A stretch of DNA of 64,000 bases. Origin: CAZOLI01 sp964580675. Lineage in GTDB: Bacteria > Planctomycetota > MHYJ01 > CAYXQY01. Positions 27,697 to 36,103 of the stretch are shown piece after piece (positions within the stretch are counted from its first letter, which is position 1; each line of letters begins with the position of its first letter). The notes beneath the pieces are model-generated. The model made no database searches and was not told the DNA's origin. It saw only the letters and a list, made by a program, of their open reading frames with translations. The position numbers and the translations under genes are program-made. The stretch lies in the NCBI GenBank assembly GCA_964580675.1, contig CAZOLI010000006.1:1-64000 (forward strand), written 5' to 3'.

Positions 27697-28658
27697 CAGT
27701 ATACCTCGACGAGAAACCGTTCTTTGTTCGGACGGATTTCATCCAACCGTTCATCACGGTCGGAGAGGGCCGAAAAATCCTTCGTCTTGAGTTCGTCCGG
27801 AATGTGAGCGAAATAATCCATGCACTCCTTCTCGAGAAGCACCCGGTAAATACCGGTTTCCATGCCTTCCAAACCACAGATATAAAGAAGGGTGTCTTCG
27901 TTATGAATCAGGCTTCCGAGACGGTCCCAGCGATCCGCAAGCCGGCGCTGCACGTACATTTTCTCCCCGTCATCGGTCTTCTGTTCGCGACTGATGGCTT
28001 CGTAAAAATGGAAATTATCATGCTTCTCCTCGTATTCCTTAAACAGGTCTCCGTAAAGCAGATCCGTACTGTAGGGCACCCCGAGGATGAGGTGAACTTC
28101 CCCGTCAATTCCCATCTCCAGCAGTTCCATCACCATCCCCCGGAACGGCGCAATACCGGTCCCGGCGGCAAAGAACACGTACTGGTAATTGTTTAAATCT
28201 TCGTCGTCCGGCAGGACGAAGTGACGACCGGTTGGGCCCGTGACCTTAATTTTATCCCCTTCCTCCGCATCACAGAGATAGTTGGACGCTATGCCCAGAA
28301 ATAGACGTTCATTTTCCCAGTGTTCGTCGATGACCCGTTTTACGGTTGTCGAAACGGTACTCCCCTCTCCGTTCTCTCCCCAGAACGGGCAGGCAATTGA
28401 GTACAGCCGCAGTTTGCTGTCCTCGGACCGTACCTCAAGCTTGTTGTAATCCTGCTCATGCTCGTACTCCGGCACCACGCCAAATGCCTGTCCGATGTCG
28501 AAATTTCCTTCAATGGGGGTGCCACTGACGTCAATGGTTACGTGTCGGGTGAAGTTCGGGCTGGAAGAATCCGTTACGAGACGATTTTCCACAACGGTAC
28601 CAATAGCCGGATCCGTCGGACGAACCAGATTTAGATTTAAATCACGCTTGACTTCCAT
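27696..28658 (-). CDS. Plant-type ferredoxin-NADP+ reductase
   Basis: A 320-residue FAD enzyme moving electrons between ferredoxin and NADP(H). The FAD-binding RLYSIACPFWGENGEG, the NADP-binding FFAAGTGIAPFRGMVMELLE, ILGVPYSTDLLYGDLF, and the C-terminal LLYICGLEGMETGIYRVLLE match the plant/cyanobacterial FNR class rather than the bacterial Fpr type. I take the ATG at 28658 (MEVKRDLNLN); an ATG 41 codons upstream gives an unlikely Cys/His-rich extension. It overlaps serS, though the two functions have no obvious link. The redox partner ferredoxin is not in the window. Confidence 0.85.
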   Translation of the reverse strand: MEVKRDLNLNLVRPTDPAIGTVVENRLVTDSSSPNFTRHVTIDVSGTPIEGNFDIGQAFGVVPEYEHEQDYNKLEVRSEDSKLRLYSIACPFWGENGEGSTVSTTVKRVIDEHWENERLFLGIASNYLCDAEEGDKIKVTGPTGRHFVLPDDEDLNNYQYVFFAAGTGIAPFRGMVMELLEMGIDGEVHLILGVPYSTDLLYGDLFKEYEEKHDNFHFYEAISREQKTDDGEKMYVQRRLADRWDRLGSLIHNEDTLLYICGLEGMETGIYRVLLEKECMDYFAHIPDELKTKDFSALSDRDERLDEIRPNKERFLVEVY

Positions 28659-28877
28659 CGCGGAGGTTCCTGAAAATGTGGCGTTCAACGGAACAGTCGA
28701 ATGGACACGAAGTACTGAATGACAACCGTCGATTCGTCTACTGAAATGACGGGATGAGATAAAGTATACGTGAGCGATCAAACATGTTCAAATGTTTTTC
28801 CGGTCATAACTGGCCGATCGTCTCATCCGTTACCGGCTGTTGCATAATTCCTGATCTGTCATTCTCTCACCGAACAC

Positions 28878-29531
28878 ATGATTCATTTCTGGCAATGGAT
28901 TCGACATCGGATAACGCACGTCTTCCCCCTTTTCCCGCTGATTGCCTTGACGGGTCTTGTTCCGGTGACGTTCGGATGCAGTACGGTTGTTGTCCCACCC
29001 GAACAGGTTGAGGAACCGGAAACCGTCCTCCTGGTTGATTACGGACTTCATTCCTCCCTGATCCTGCCGGCGGAGGACGGGGGATCCTGGGAATACGCTT
29101 ACGGGGAGTGGTTCTATTACGCAAAACGCCGATTCCTTCTGCTTACCGGGCCCCCGGCGGTTCTGTTTCCCACACCGGGTACGCTTGGGCGGCGGAAAAT
29201 TTCGGCCGATTCCACATCCGAAAACCTCAGACTGCAATTTGTCCCGGAGAAGACCTTCCAGCTGAACGTAGAGGCCGAACGGCTCTCCTCACTCCGCGAA
29301 CGTCTTGACCGTTATTTCCGAAACCAGAAGGAACACCTGACCCGCAACGACGACATTCCGCTGGATTTTGTTCCGTACGAACAGCCGTACTGGCAGCTCC
29401 ACAACTGTAATCATGAAGTTGTAAGCTGGCTGGAGGAATTGGGATGTGAAACGAAAGGTTCCGCAATGTGGTCCTCCTTCCACGTCCGGGGATCGGGGGA
29501 AAAACCGAACGAACAATCAGGAGAAGATTAG
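28878..29531 (+). CDS. Predicted lipoprotein with papain-like (DUF2459-like) domain
   Basis: A 217-residue protein with an N-terminal hydrophobic signal (FPLFPLIALTGLVPVTFGC) whose Cys could be lipidated. The mature part has VDYGLHSSLILPAEDGGSWE and YAYGEWFYYAKRRF, and later YWQLHNCNHEVVSWLEELGC. A conserved early His and a later Asn-Cys-Asn-x-x-hydrophobic-Trp-Leu pattern resemble DUF2459/permuted NlpC-P60-like hydrolases. Catalytic activity is not assured. It stands alone between leftward genes. Confidence 0.55.
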   Translation: MIHFWQWIRHRITHVFPLFPLIALTGLVPVTFGCSTVVVPPEQVEEPETVLLVDYGLHSSLILPAEDGGSWEYAYGEWFYYAKRRFLLLTGPPAVLFPTPGTLGRRKISADSTSENLRLQFVPEKTFQLNVEAERLSSLRERLDRYFRNQKEHLTRNDDIPLDFVPYEQPYWQLHNCNHEVVSWLEELGCETKGSAMWSSFHVRGSGEKPNEQSGED

Positions 29532-29582
29532 TCATTCATACTGCGGCATCCGGGTGCTTCCGTTCACACCGTGGGACCTGTC

Positions 29583-31835
29583 TCAGACCTCGGTGCTCAG
29601 GAGTTCAAGTGCTTCGGTCCGGATGTCTTCCTCATCCGGCAGTACCGCGTCCGTTGCCGGACCGAGCGGAACGTAGGTATCCTCCGCCGTTACCCGTCGC
29701 ACCGTGGCGTCGGTGTCCCGCTCACGCAGATGACACATGAGTTCCTCCGACGGTCCTCCCGTCTCCCGACACTCGTCCATGATCAGCACACGACCAATTT
29801 CCCGGGCCTTCTGTTCAACGATGTCCGTGTTCAGCGGCTTGAGCCAGTGAAGATCCAGGATTCTGGTCGTTATTCCGTGATTATCGTGCATTGATCGTGC
29901 CGCCCGCCTCGACATCCAAACGCCGTTGGCAAAGGTAACGATAAGGAGGTCGGGGCCTCCCGTTCCCTCCGTGTAAATCCGGTGATTGCCGGGCAACAGG
30001 TGTTCACCGGGCGAGGGATACGAAAAGGCCCATTCCCCGTCATCCTCCTCGTACAGGTGTGTTTTGTGATACAGGGCAATCGGCTCCAGAAAAAGCACCA
30101 CCCGTCCATCGACACGGGCCATGGCGGTAGCGGTTCGAAGCATTCGCACGGCATCGTCCCCCCGGGACGGAGCGGCAATGGCCACGCCCGGAATTTCCCT
30201 CAGGGCCGCGATCCCGTTGTCGTTGTGAAAGTGTCCCCCGAATCCCTCCTGGTAGGCAAAGGACTGGATGCGTACCACCATACCGTTCTTAAACTGCCCC
30301 CGGGAGAAAAAGGATTGTGACAGGGCCTCCCCCCGGAGCTGATCGTAGGCGTTGAACACATACGCAAGGTACTGAATCTCGGGAACCGGAAGCATGTCCG
30401 TTGTGGCCATGCCGAGGGAGAGGCCGAGAATGGTGGTTTCGTCCAGAAGCGTGTTGAACACACGAGCCGGACCAAATTTTTCTTTCAGGTCCCTCGTCAC
30501 GTAGTAAACCCCTCCTTTCTCAGCCACGTCCTCTCCAAACACCGTCATCTCATTGTACTTCAGCATAAGATCCGTCAACCCCCGGTTCAGGAGTTCGGCC
30601 ATGTGTCTACCCCGTTCCTCGTGTTCCGGCAAATCGGCGGTGGTGTCAAAATAATCCAATCGCTTTTCGTCCGGTACGGTATTCTGCACCTCTCTTTTAA
30701 TATCCCCGGGTGAAAACGAGGCAAGGGGTTCCATGACCTCCCGGGCCGTCTCCAATTTCGGTGCCTCCGCTGCTTCTCCCGCCCGTTCCCGAAGATCCTT
30801 CCCCGCGTCTTCGTACATGTCCCGAACCTCGGACGGCGATAAATAACCGGCGTCGACAAAGAATTTTGCAAATGACTTAAGGGGGTCCTTTGACTCAGTT
30901 TCCTGCACGTCCTTCAGTTCCCGATACTCCAGTTCAATGTCCGATCCGGCGTGACCGAGCAGGCGAACTGTTTTCATGTGAAGGAACACCGGACTCCGCC
31001 GCTTACGGCAGTGTCGAACCGCTTCGGTAGTAGTTCGATACAGATCGGTGAAGTCGTCACCATCACACTGGTAGTAGCCCAGTTCGTGACGCGACTTCAT
31101 GCTTTGCTCAATCCATCCTTCCGGCGTGGGGACGGAAATCCCCCATTCGTTGTCCTCACAGATCAGTAGCAGAGGGAAGGGAAGGTTCTGGTGAACGGTC
31201 CAGAGGGCGGCGTTCAAAGCTCCCTGGAAAACCGAATGGTTTACGGAGGCGTCGCCGAACGAACAAACCATTACGCTGTCCGGTGGAAACGGCGGATCCA
31301 GATTCAGTCGCTTCATCCGTTCGAGGGCAAAGGCCATTCCGATCGCCCGAGGAAGATGCGAGGCAATTGTGGATGTCTGCGGGGGAATAAACGTGTTCGG
31401 ATCACCCCAAACTTTGTGGCGCCCTCCGGCCACCGGATCCTTCGCCGATGCCGCAAGGGAAAGAAGAATTTCGTAAAGCGGTCTCCGGTCGCGATCCCGA
31501 AACATTCGTTGAAGCATAAACCCGCCGGAACGATAGTGCACAAGGGCCGGGTCCGTCGTCCGGAGCACATCCGAAAACACCGCATTCCCCTCGTGACCGG
31601 CCGAGGCGATTGTATAATACCCCTCGTCCCTCTCCTTCATTTCGCGGGCCACCAGGTCCACCTGGCGGCTTGCCAGTTGACTCTTCAAAATTTCTCCCGC
31701 CTCGGCCCACGTCAGGTCGTTCTCCTCAAACACCGGATCCTCCGGTGCCGGTCCCTGTTCGGACGGGGCATCTAGCGAATCGAGAAAGGACAGAAAATTC
31801 TCATGAACAACGGGACCTCGTTTCATGGTGGCCAT
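29583..31835 (-). CDS. 2-oxoacid dehydrogenase E1, fused alpha and beta subunits
   Basis: A 750-residue thiamine-diphosphate enzyme joining E1-alpha (residues 1-370) and E1-beta (about 400-750) in one chain, probably of the branched-chain 2-oxoacid dehydrogenase type. The alpha half has MVCSFGDASVNHSVFQGALN and LICEDNEWGISVPTPEGWIE. The beta half has MTVFGEDVAEKGGVYYVTRD, LDETTILGLSLGMATTDMLP, SFAYQEGFGGHFHNDNGIAA and the closing LILDLHW-type block (TRILDLHWLKPLNTD). No E2, E3 or lipoylation gene lies nearby, so the partners are encoded elsewhere. Two ATGs three codons apart could be the start. Confidence 0.88.
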   Translation of the reverse strand: MATMKRGPVVHENFLSFLDSLDAPSEQGPAPEDPVFEENDLTWAEAGEILKSQLASRQVDLVAREMKERDEGYYTIASAGHEGNAVFSDVLRTTDPALVHYRSGGFMLQRMFRDRDRRPLYEILLSLAASAKDPVAGGRHKVWGDPNTFIPPQTSTIASHLPRAIGMAFALERMKRLNLDPPFPPDSVMVCSFGDASVNHSVFQGALNAALWTVHQNLPFPLLLICEDNEWGISVPTPEGWIEQSMKSRHELGYYQCDGDDFTDLYRTTTEAVRHCRKRRSPVFLHMKTVRLLGHAGSDIELEYRELKDVQETESKDPLKSFAKFFVDAGYLSPSEVRDMYEDAGKDLRERAGEAAEAPKLETAREVMEPLASFSPGDIKREVQNTVPDEKRLDYFDTTADLPEHEERGRHMAELLNRGLTDLMLKYNEMTVFGEDVAEKGGVYYVTRDLKEKFGPARVFNTLLDETTILGLSLGMATTDMLPVPEIQYLAYVFNAYDQLRGEALSQSFFSRGQFKNGMVVRIQSFAYQEGFGGHFHNDNGIAALREIPGVAIAAPSRGDDAVRMLRTATAMARVDGRVVLFLEPIALYHKTHLYEEDDGEWAFSYPSPGEHLLPGNHRIYTEGTGGPDLLIVTFANGVWMSRRAARSMHDNHGITTRILDLHWLKPLNTDIVEQKAREIGRVLIMDECRETGGPSEELMCHLRERDTDATVRRVTAEDTYVPLGPATDAVLPDEEDIRTEALELLSTEV

Positions 31836-31975
31836 AACGGTTTCTTCGTTCCCGGAATTCGGGTAATGAACGCGATTCCGTCGAACCCTTCCGAAGGATT
31901 CCCCGGTTCCAATCTACCTAAAAAACATCCTACAGGAACCCCCGGCGATACTACAAGGGAACCCGAAACGACCTC

Positions 31976-32845
31976 CTATAATTTTATCATCACCACACCG
32001 GTTACCATAAGAGCCGCACCAGCAATCCGGTATTTCACGTGTTTTTCGCCAAAAAACAGCCAGCCCAGTAACACGCTCACGAGCATGCCCGCTCGCTTGA
32101 TGGAAATGACGAAATTGACGATCGGGGTGAGTTTTATGGCAATCATCTGGCAGATGGCCATTCCGCCGGTAAGCACACCGGCACCGGCAAACAGAATCCA
32201 ATTGCCGCCAAATTTCTTGAAGGGTCTGTCGACGGCAAACAGCAGAATCGGAAGAAAAAGCAACACGAAACACACGTTAAACACGGACAGGTACGCGGCC
32301 GGGGACGACGAACGAACGGCGACTTTCTCCACGGTGGCGGACACACTCCAGATGGCCGCAACCACAAGCATAAAAAGTGCTCCTTTATCCCGAAGAACTG
32401 CCCTTATCGGATCGAGAACACCCTGTGTTGTTTCTTTCAGGTTCAGCACATACGTCCCGACAACCACGAGTAAAATGCCGCACAATCCGTAGAGACCGGG
32501 AATTTCCCCGAGAATTGCCCATTCAACGCCGAGAATAAAAATGGGGGTAAAAGCGAGTAGTGGCATGACAAGAGACAGGTCGGACGCATGAACGGACCGA
32601 ACAAACAGCGGCCAGGCCACGAGGTTCACGGCCAGGCTCACCGCAAGAGCGGGGTAAAAATTCGTCTGTATCTCGGGGAAACCCTCAACCACCAGGAGTC
32701 CGAGATACATGGGAAGCGAGAACAGAAAAAGGGACCACGTAACGAGAAGCCGGCTGTCCGCTTCAACTACCCCCTTTACGTAAGCGGACTGTGCACCGTA
32801 CAACAGGGCCGTAAACACAGAAAACAGAAACCACGTGCCTTCCAT
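31976..32845 (-). CDS. EamA-family (DMT) transporter
   Basis: A membrane protein of about 289 residues with roughly ten hydrophobic helices in two EamA repeats, as in drug/metabolite exporters. The first repeat ends in YGLCGILLVVVGTYVLNLKE and the second in YRIAGAALMVTGVVMIKL, the usual closing helices. The start at 32845 (MEGTWFLFSVFTALLYGAQS) puts the first helix at the N-terminus; an ATG 20 codons upstream is also possible. The substrate is unknown. Confidence 0.83.
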   Translation of the reverse strand: MEGTWFLFSVFTALLYGAQSAYVKGVVEADSRLLVTWSLFLFSLPMYLGLLVVEGFPEIQTNFYPALAVSLAVNLVAWPLFVRSVHASDLSLVMPLLAFTPIFILGVEWAILGEIPGLYGLCGILLVVVGTYVLNLKETTQGVLDPIRAVLRDKGALFMLVVAAIWSVSATVEKVAVRSSSPAAYLSVFNVCFVLLFLPILLFAVDRPFKKFGGNWILFAGAGVLTGGMAICQMIAIKLTPIVNFVISIKRAGMLVSVLLGWLFFGEKHVKYRIAGAALMVTGVVMIKL

Positions 32846-33043
32846 TCCCGGATCACCGAAATATAATTCAGAAGTTCCTCCCGATACTGTTCTCGTCAGG
32901 ATCAAATTGTAAACTCGGAAAGACTGGAAGTGAAACGGTTCCGTACAATATAATTTCGATACTGGATCTTCGATCGGAGGTTGTCCGGAGCGGGAGACAG
33001 GGTCTCTCCCCCGTTCTCCGTTTCATCAACACCACCGGTAATC

Positions 33044-33252
33044 ATGGAATACCTGAAAAACCCACTCCCGAACAAACCGGAACAGGAACACAACCGTTCT
33101 CCTTCCTCCGGTCGCTTCCACTGGTACCTCATCCTGTTTTTGGGCCTCTGTTATATCACCGGTCAGGGCATGGAGTGGTACCGGAACTGGGAGATCGGTA
33201 TGAACCTCGGCCTTTCCATGGTGCGAATTCAGACGGATCTGGAGGTCTGGCG
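33044..33252 (+). CDS. Hypothetical membrane protein, N-terminal part (cut by gap)
   Basis: The first 70 residues or so: a polar head (residues 1-25) and one hydrophobic helix (WYLILFLGLCYITGQGMEWY), then MNLGLSMVRIQTDLEVW up to the gap. It does not look like the usual rhomboid start, so I cannot say whether it belongs with the segment after the gap. An ATG 21 codons upstream (32981) is also in frame. Confidence 0.55.
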
Positions 33253-33352
33253 NNNNNNNNNNNNNNNNNNNNNNNNNNNNNNNNNNNNNNNNNNNNNNNN
33301 NNNNNNNNNNNNNNNNNNNNNNNNNNNNNNNNNNNNNNNNNNNNNNNNNNNN
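33253..33352. other. Assembly gap (100 N)
   Basis: A 100-N placeholder inside or between membrane-protein genes. The frame happens to stay open across it, but this carries no information. Confidence 0.98.
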
Positions 33353-33592
33353 GCGGGCGCGGGCTGGCTATTCGTGAAAATCGAACCATTTCTTGACCGG
33401 GCCCTTAAGGCGTGGCGGCGCTGGCAACGCAAAAAAAGAAAAATCGAAGAGAAACGGATCAAGAAAAAAGTCGAGGAACTGCTCGACAAAATTGCCGATG
33501 AGGGGATGGACGAACTCACATGGCGGGAAAAATCATTTCTCAAGCAGGCAAGCAAACATTTTGACGACGAATCAACCTCCGATAAGGATTGA
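33353..33592 (+). CDS. C-terminal part of a rhomboid-like membrane protein (DUF6576-type tail)
   Basis: The last 79 residues after the gap. A helix end (AGAGWLFVKIEPFLDRALKA) is followed by a very basic stretch (RRWQRKKRKIEEKRIKKK) and then VEELLDKIADEGMDELTWRE, ending KSFLKQASKHFDDE. The pattern of LLDKI, G, LT, E, FL, AS is the C-terminal motif attached to many bacterial rhomboid-family intramembrane proteases. The catalytic core would lie in the gap. Assignment as rhomboid is inferred from this tail only. Confidence 0.5.
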   Translation, partial: AGAGWLFVKIEPFLDRALKAWRRWQRKKRKIEEKRIKKKVEELLDKIADEGMDELTWREKSFLKQASKHFDDESTSDKD

Positions 33593-33682
33593 CGTAATGG
33601 AGACCACCGGATAATTACAGTGAAAGAAACCGGGTTTGGGGTCCGGAAATCTACTCAGGAGACGATGAGTTGGTCAACTGTT

Positions 33683-34672
33683 TCAGGAGGAGAACGTGGC
33701 CCACAGCACAAGGCCGATGTAGGTTTCGTCGGTCTGTGAAAATTCGCCGTACGGAACCCGACCGTCCCGGAACTCTAACCCGATTCGCCATAGTTCGTGG
33801 TCCCGGAGAAAATAAAAACCGGTTTGAATATTGGTGTCAATCTGCCAGTTCCGCTCTTCCATGCTCTCAAAATCACCGGCGACGAAGGTTCCCCAATCTT
33901 TTGTTTCACGCTCCCGGTTGTCCGGAATGCCATATTCAAACCCCGCCTGAACACGAAATGGTTCCTGGATATCTTTGTTGTTCAGGGTCGTTGCAAATCC
34001 ACCTTCGGTGTACAGCCGCAGGTCATGAGGAAATCGTCTCGTAACGCCGAGGTTGTATTCCTGCCGCGTGTAATCAATTCGGTCCCGACCGGTCCGAAGT
34101 GTCAGTTCATCACCAATGTGGGCCGACTGGTGTTCGTATTCAACCATCATCGCCGTTTTTTGATTGATTTTTCGTTCCAGTGAGGCCCCGAACACACCAT
34201 CCCAACCAATGTTGTCAAAACTATTGTCGATGTCAAAAACGGATTTTAATCCGCCGAAGAAACTGATCTGCCAGTTCGAATAAAAACGGACAATCGCCGC
34301 TTTGTGGCCCGCCCGGAGATCGTATCGGTCGTTGCCGGTGTCGTCTATGGTGCTGGACGTCACCCGAATTCGGGAAAGACGAAATTGCGGGAAACGGGTC
34401 GAGGCCAGGTAAGGTCGGTAGAAAAGGTTCCCCGGAAATAACTGAACGTTTCCTGTGGACGTCCCGTCTCCGTCGTTCGAAGTGCTTTCCTCTTCCGGTG
34501 AAGAAGAATCACCGGAAACCATGTTACCGACTGGTTCGTCCGGCATCGGCAATCGGGACTCCCTGCTCTTTGGAGAAACATTCGGGGTTGAGTGACATCC
34601 CCCGCCAAGCAGGAAAACGGTTACGAGAAAAAGACACCCGGAAACGAGCCGATCTGTTATCATCATCTCCAT
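33683..34672 (-). CDS. DUF1207-family outer-membrane protein, copy 2
   Basis: About 329 residues with a lipoprotein-like signal (GCLFLVTVFLLGGGC), a Ser/Glu-rich spacer, then the DUF1207 barrel: NLFYRPYLASTRFPQFRLSR, EYEHQSAHIGDEL (family H-x-S-x-H-x-GDE), DWGTFVAGDFESMEERNWQI, and the closing FSQTDETYIGLVLWATFSS. It closely resembles the gene upstream. Its ATG at 34672 overlaps the upstream TAA (TAATG); later ATGs within four codons are alternatives. DUF1207 has no established function. Confidence 0.82.
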   Translation of the reverse strand: MEMMITDRLVSGCLFLVTVFLLGGGCHSTPNVSPKSRESRLPMPDEPVGNMVSGDSSSPEEESTSNDGDGTSTGNVQLFPGNLFYRPYLASTRFPQFRLSRIRVTSSTIDDTGNDRYDLRAGHKAAIVRFYSNWQISFFGGLKSVFDIDNSFDNIGWDGVFGASLERKINQKTAMMVEYEHQSAHIGDELTLRTGRDRIDYTRQEYNLGVTRRFPHDLRLYTEGGFATTLNNKDIQEPFRVQAGFEYGIPDNRERETKDWGTFVAGDFESMEERNWQIDTNIQTGFYFLRDHELWRIGLEFRDGRVPYGEFSQTDETYIGLVLWATFSS

Positions 34673-35667
34673 TAATTTGAAAATGAGGCCCACAGAACGA
34701 AACCAATGTATGTTTCGTCGGTCTGGGAAAACTCACCGTACGGAACCCGACCGTCCCGGAATTCAACGCCAAATCGCCACAGGGATTTGTTCCGATGTGC
34801 GTAAATACCGGCCTGGATGGTGGTGTCGACCTGCCAGTCGAGTTCCTCCATGGATTCAAAATCACCGGCGACGAACGTTCCCCACTCGAATCGTGATCGC
34901 CGCCCAACCGGGGGAATGCCGAATTCAAACCCGGTCTGCACCCGAAGGGGAGCCTGAAATTCATCGTCCTCCAGACCCAGTCCATACCCTGCTTCCGCAT
35001 AGGCTCGAAGAAGCGGTGTCGGGCGGTGTGTTATGCCCGTGTTAAACTCATTCCGGATATAACCAATTTTTCCCCGGGACCGACGAAAGGCAATGTCGTC
35101 TCCAATATGGGAGGATTGATGAAAAAATTCAATTTTTACGGCGGTATCACGTGACATTTCCCGGGCGACGGACGCGCCGACAACCCCATCCCATCCAATA
35201 TTAAACAGGTTATCATCACTATCGATCATGGTCTTAATGCCCCCAAAAAAACTCAGCTGCCAGAAACCGGCAAATTTGAGGAGAGGTGCCTTCTGTCCCG
35301 CCCGAAGGTCCCATCGATCTTTTCCAACGACGTTAATGTTGTTGTCGGTGGCCCGGATTCGTGAGAAACGAAATTGAGGAATTCGATTCGAGGCGAGGTA
35401 CGGTGGATAGAGTAGATATTCGGGAAGGAGTACAATTCCGTGGTCCTCTTGGTTCGTTTCCCTCGGGGTTTCCTCTTGCCGGTTCGAATTTGATAACGCT
35501 TCTGGATCTACCGGGGAAGATGACGAAACCGCGTCCGGGCCCCCCGTGGATCCCACGGGGACCGCCGTTGATTGGCAGCCTGTCAGGCATCCCGACAGCA
35601 GGAAAACAGAAATCAGAATGAATGGTTTTCGACAGGGCATGAACGTTCCGCTGAGGTGGGCCAGCAA
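34672..35667 (-). CDS. DUF1207-family outer-membrane protein, copy 1
   Basis: A 331-residue paralogue of the gene that follows it. It has a signal with two possible lipidation cysteines (ILISVFLLSGC or LTGC), a spacer, and the barrel blocks EYLLYPPYLASNRIPQFRFS, EFFHQSSHIGDDIAF, EWGTFVAGDFESMEELDWQV and YGEFSQTDETYIGFVLWASF. The two copies share most of their last 60 residues, pointing to tandem duplication followed by divergence of the N-terminal part. An internal ATG at the tenth codon (MPCRKPFILI) could be the real start. Confidence 0.82.
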   Translation of the reverse strand: MLAHLSGTFMPCRKPFILISVFLLSGCLTGCQSTAVPVGSTGGPDAVSSSSPVDPEALSNSNRQEETPRETNQEDHGIVLLPEYLLYPPYLASNRIPQFRFSRIRATDNNINVVGKDRWDLRAGQKAPLLKFAGFWQLSFFGGIKTMIDSDDNLFNIGWDGVVGASVAREMSRDTAVKIEFFHQSSHIGDDIAFRRSRGKIGYIRNEFNTGITHRPTPLLRAYAEAGYGLGLEDDEFQAPLRVQTGFEFGIPPVGRRSRFEWGTFVAGDFESMEELDWQVDTTIQAGIYAHRNKSLWRFGVEFRDGRVPYGEFSQTDETYIGFVLWASFSN

Positions 35668-35798
35668 TGATTTACATGACGTCGATATTGCCGGGGGACG
35701 GAAGGGGGAGGAATCCGATGACCGGGTGACCGTGGATCCCGAACCGTCGTCGTTTGATCCCCTTTTTTGGATGGGTGTCGGAGTTCAGTCGCGGCCGA

Positions 35799-36035
35799 TC
35801 ACGATCCCGATCCTTCCAGTTCTTTCTCCAGACGGTTTAGAAAGACCTGATGGGGATCTCGGTTGTCCATCTGGTCCATGCAGGATTTTATGGCCTCTTC
35901 CAGAGTATCCTCCTCGTAATCCGGAAATTCCTGCAACACAGCTTCCCGGATGATATCGACCTGTCTCTCGTCTCCTTTTTTCACGTAGTGTACATCACTC
36001 ACGCGCAACTGTTCGACCACATCCGACCAGCTCAT
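35799..36035 (-). CDS. Small hypothetical protein
   Basis: 78 residues, beginning MSWSDVVEQLRVSDVHYVKK after an excellent AGGAGG site spaced eight bases from the ATG. It is helical and charged (EAVLQEFPDYEEDTLEEAIK, NRLEKELEGSGS). I do not recognise it. It lies 68 bases after the NtrC-type regulator on the same strand and is probably co-transcribed, which suggests a regulatory accessory role; this is inference. Confidence 0.7.
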   Translation of the reverse strand: MSWSDVVEQLRVSDVHYVKKGDERQVDIIREAVLQEFPDYEEDTLEEAIKSCMDQMDNRDPHQVFLNRLEKELEGSGS

Positions 36036-36103
36036 CTTTTTCCTCCTCAATAAAATTGATGTACGGGTAAAACACTCGAAATCTTTCACCGGACATTGTG
36101 CAA

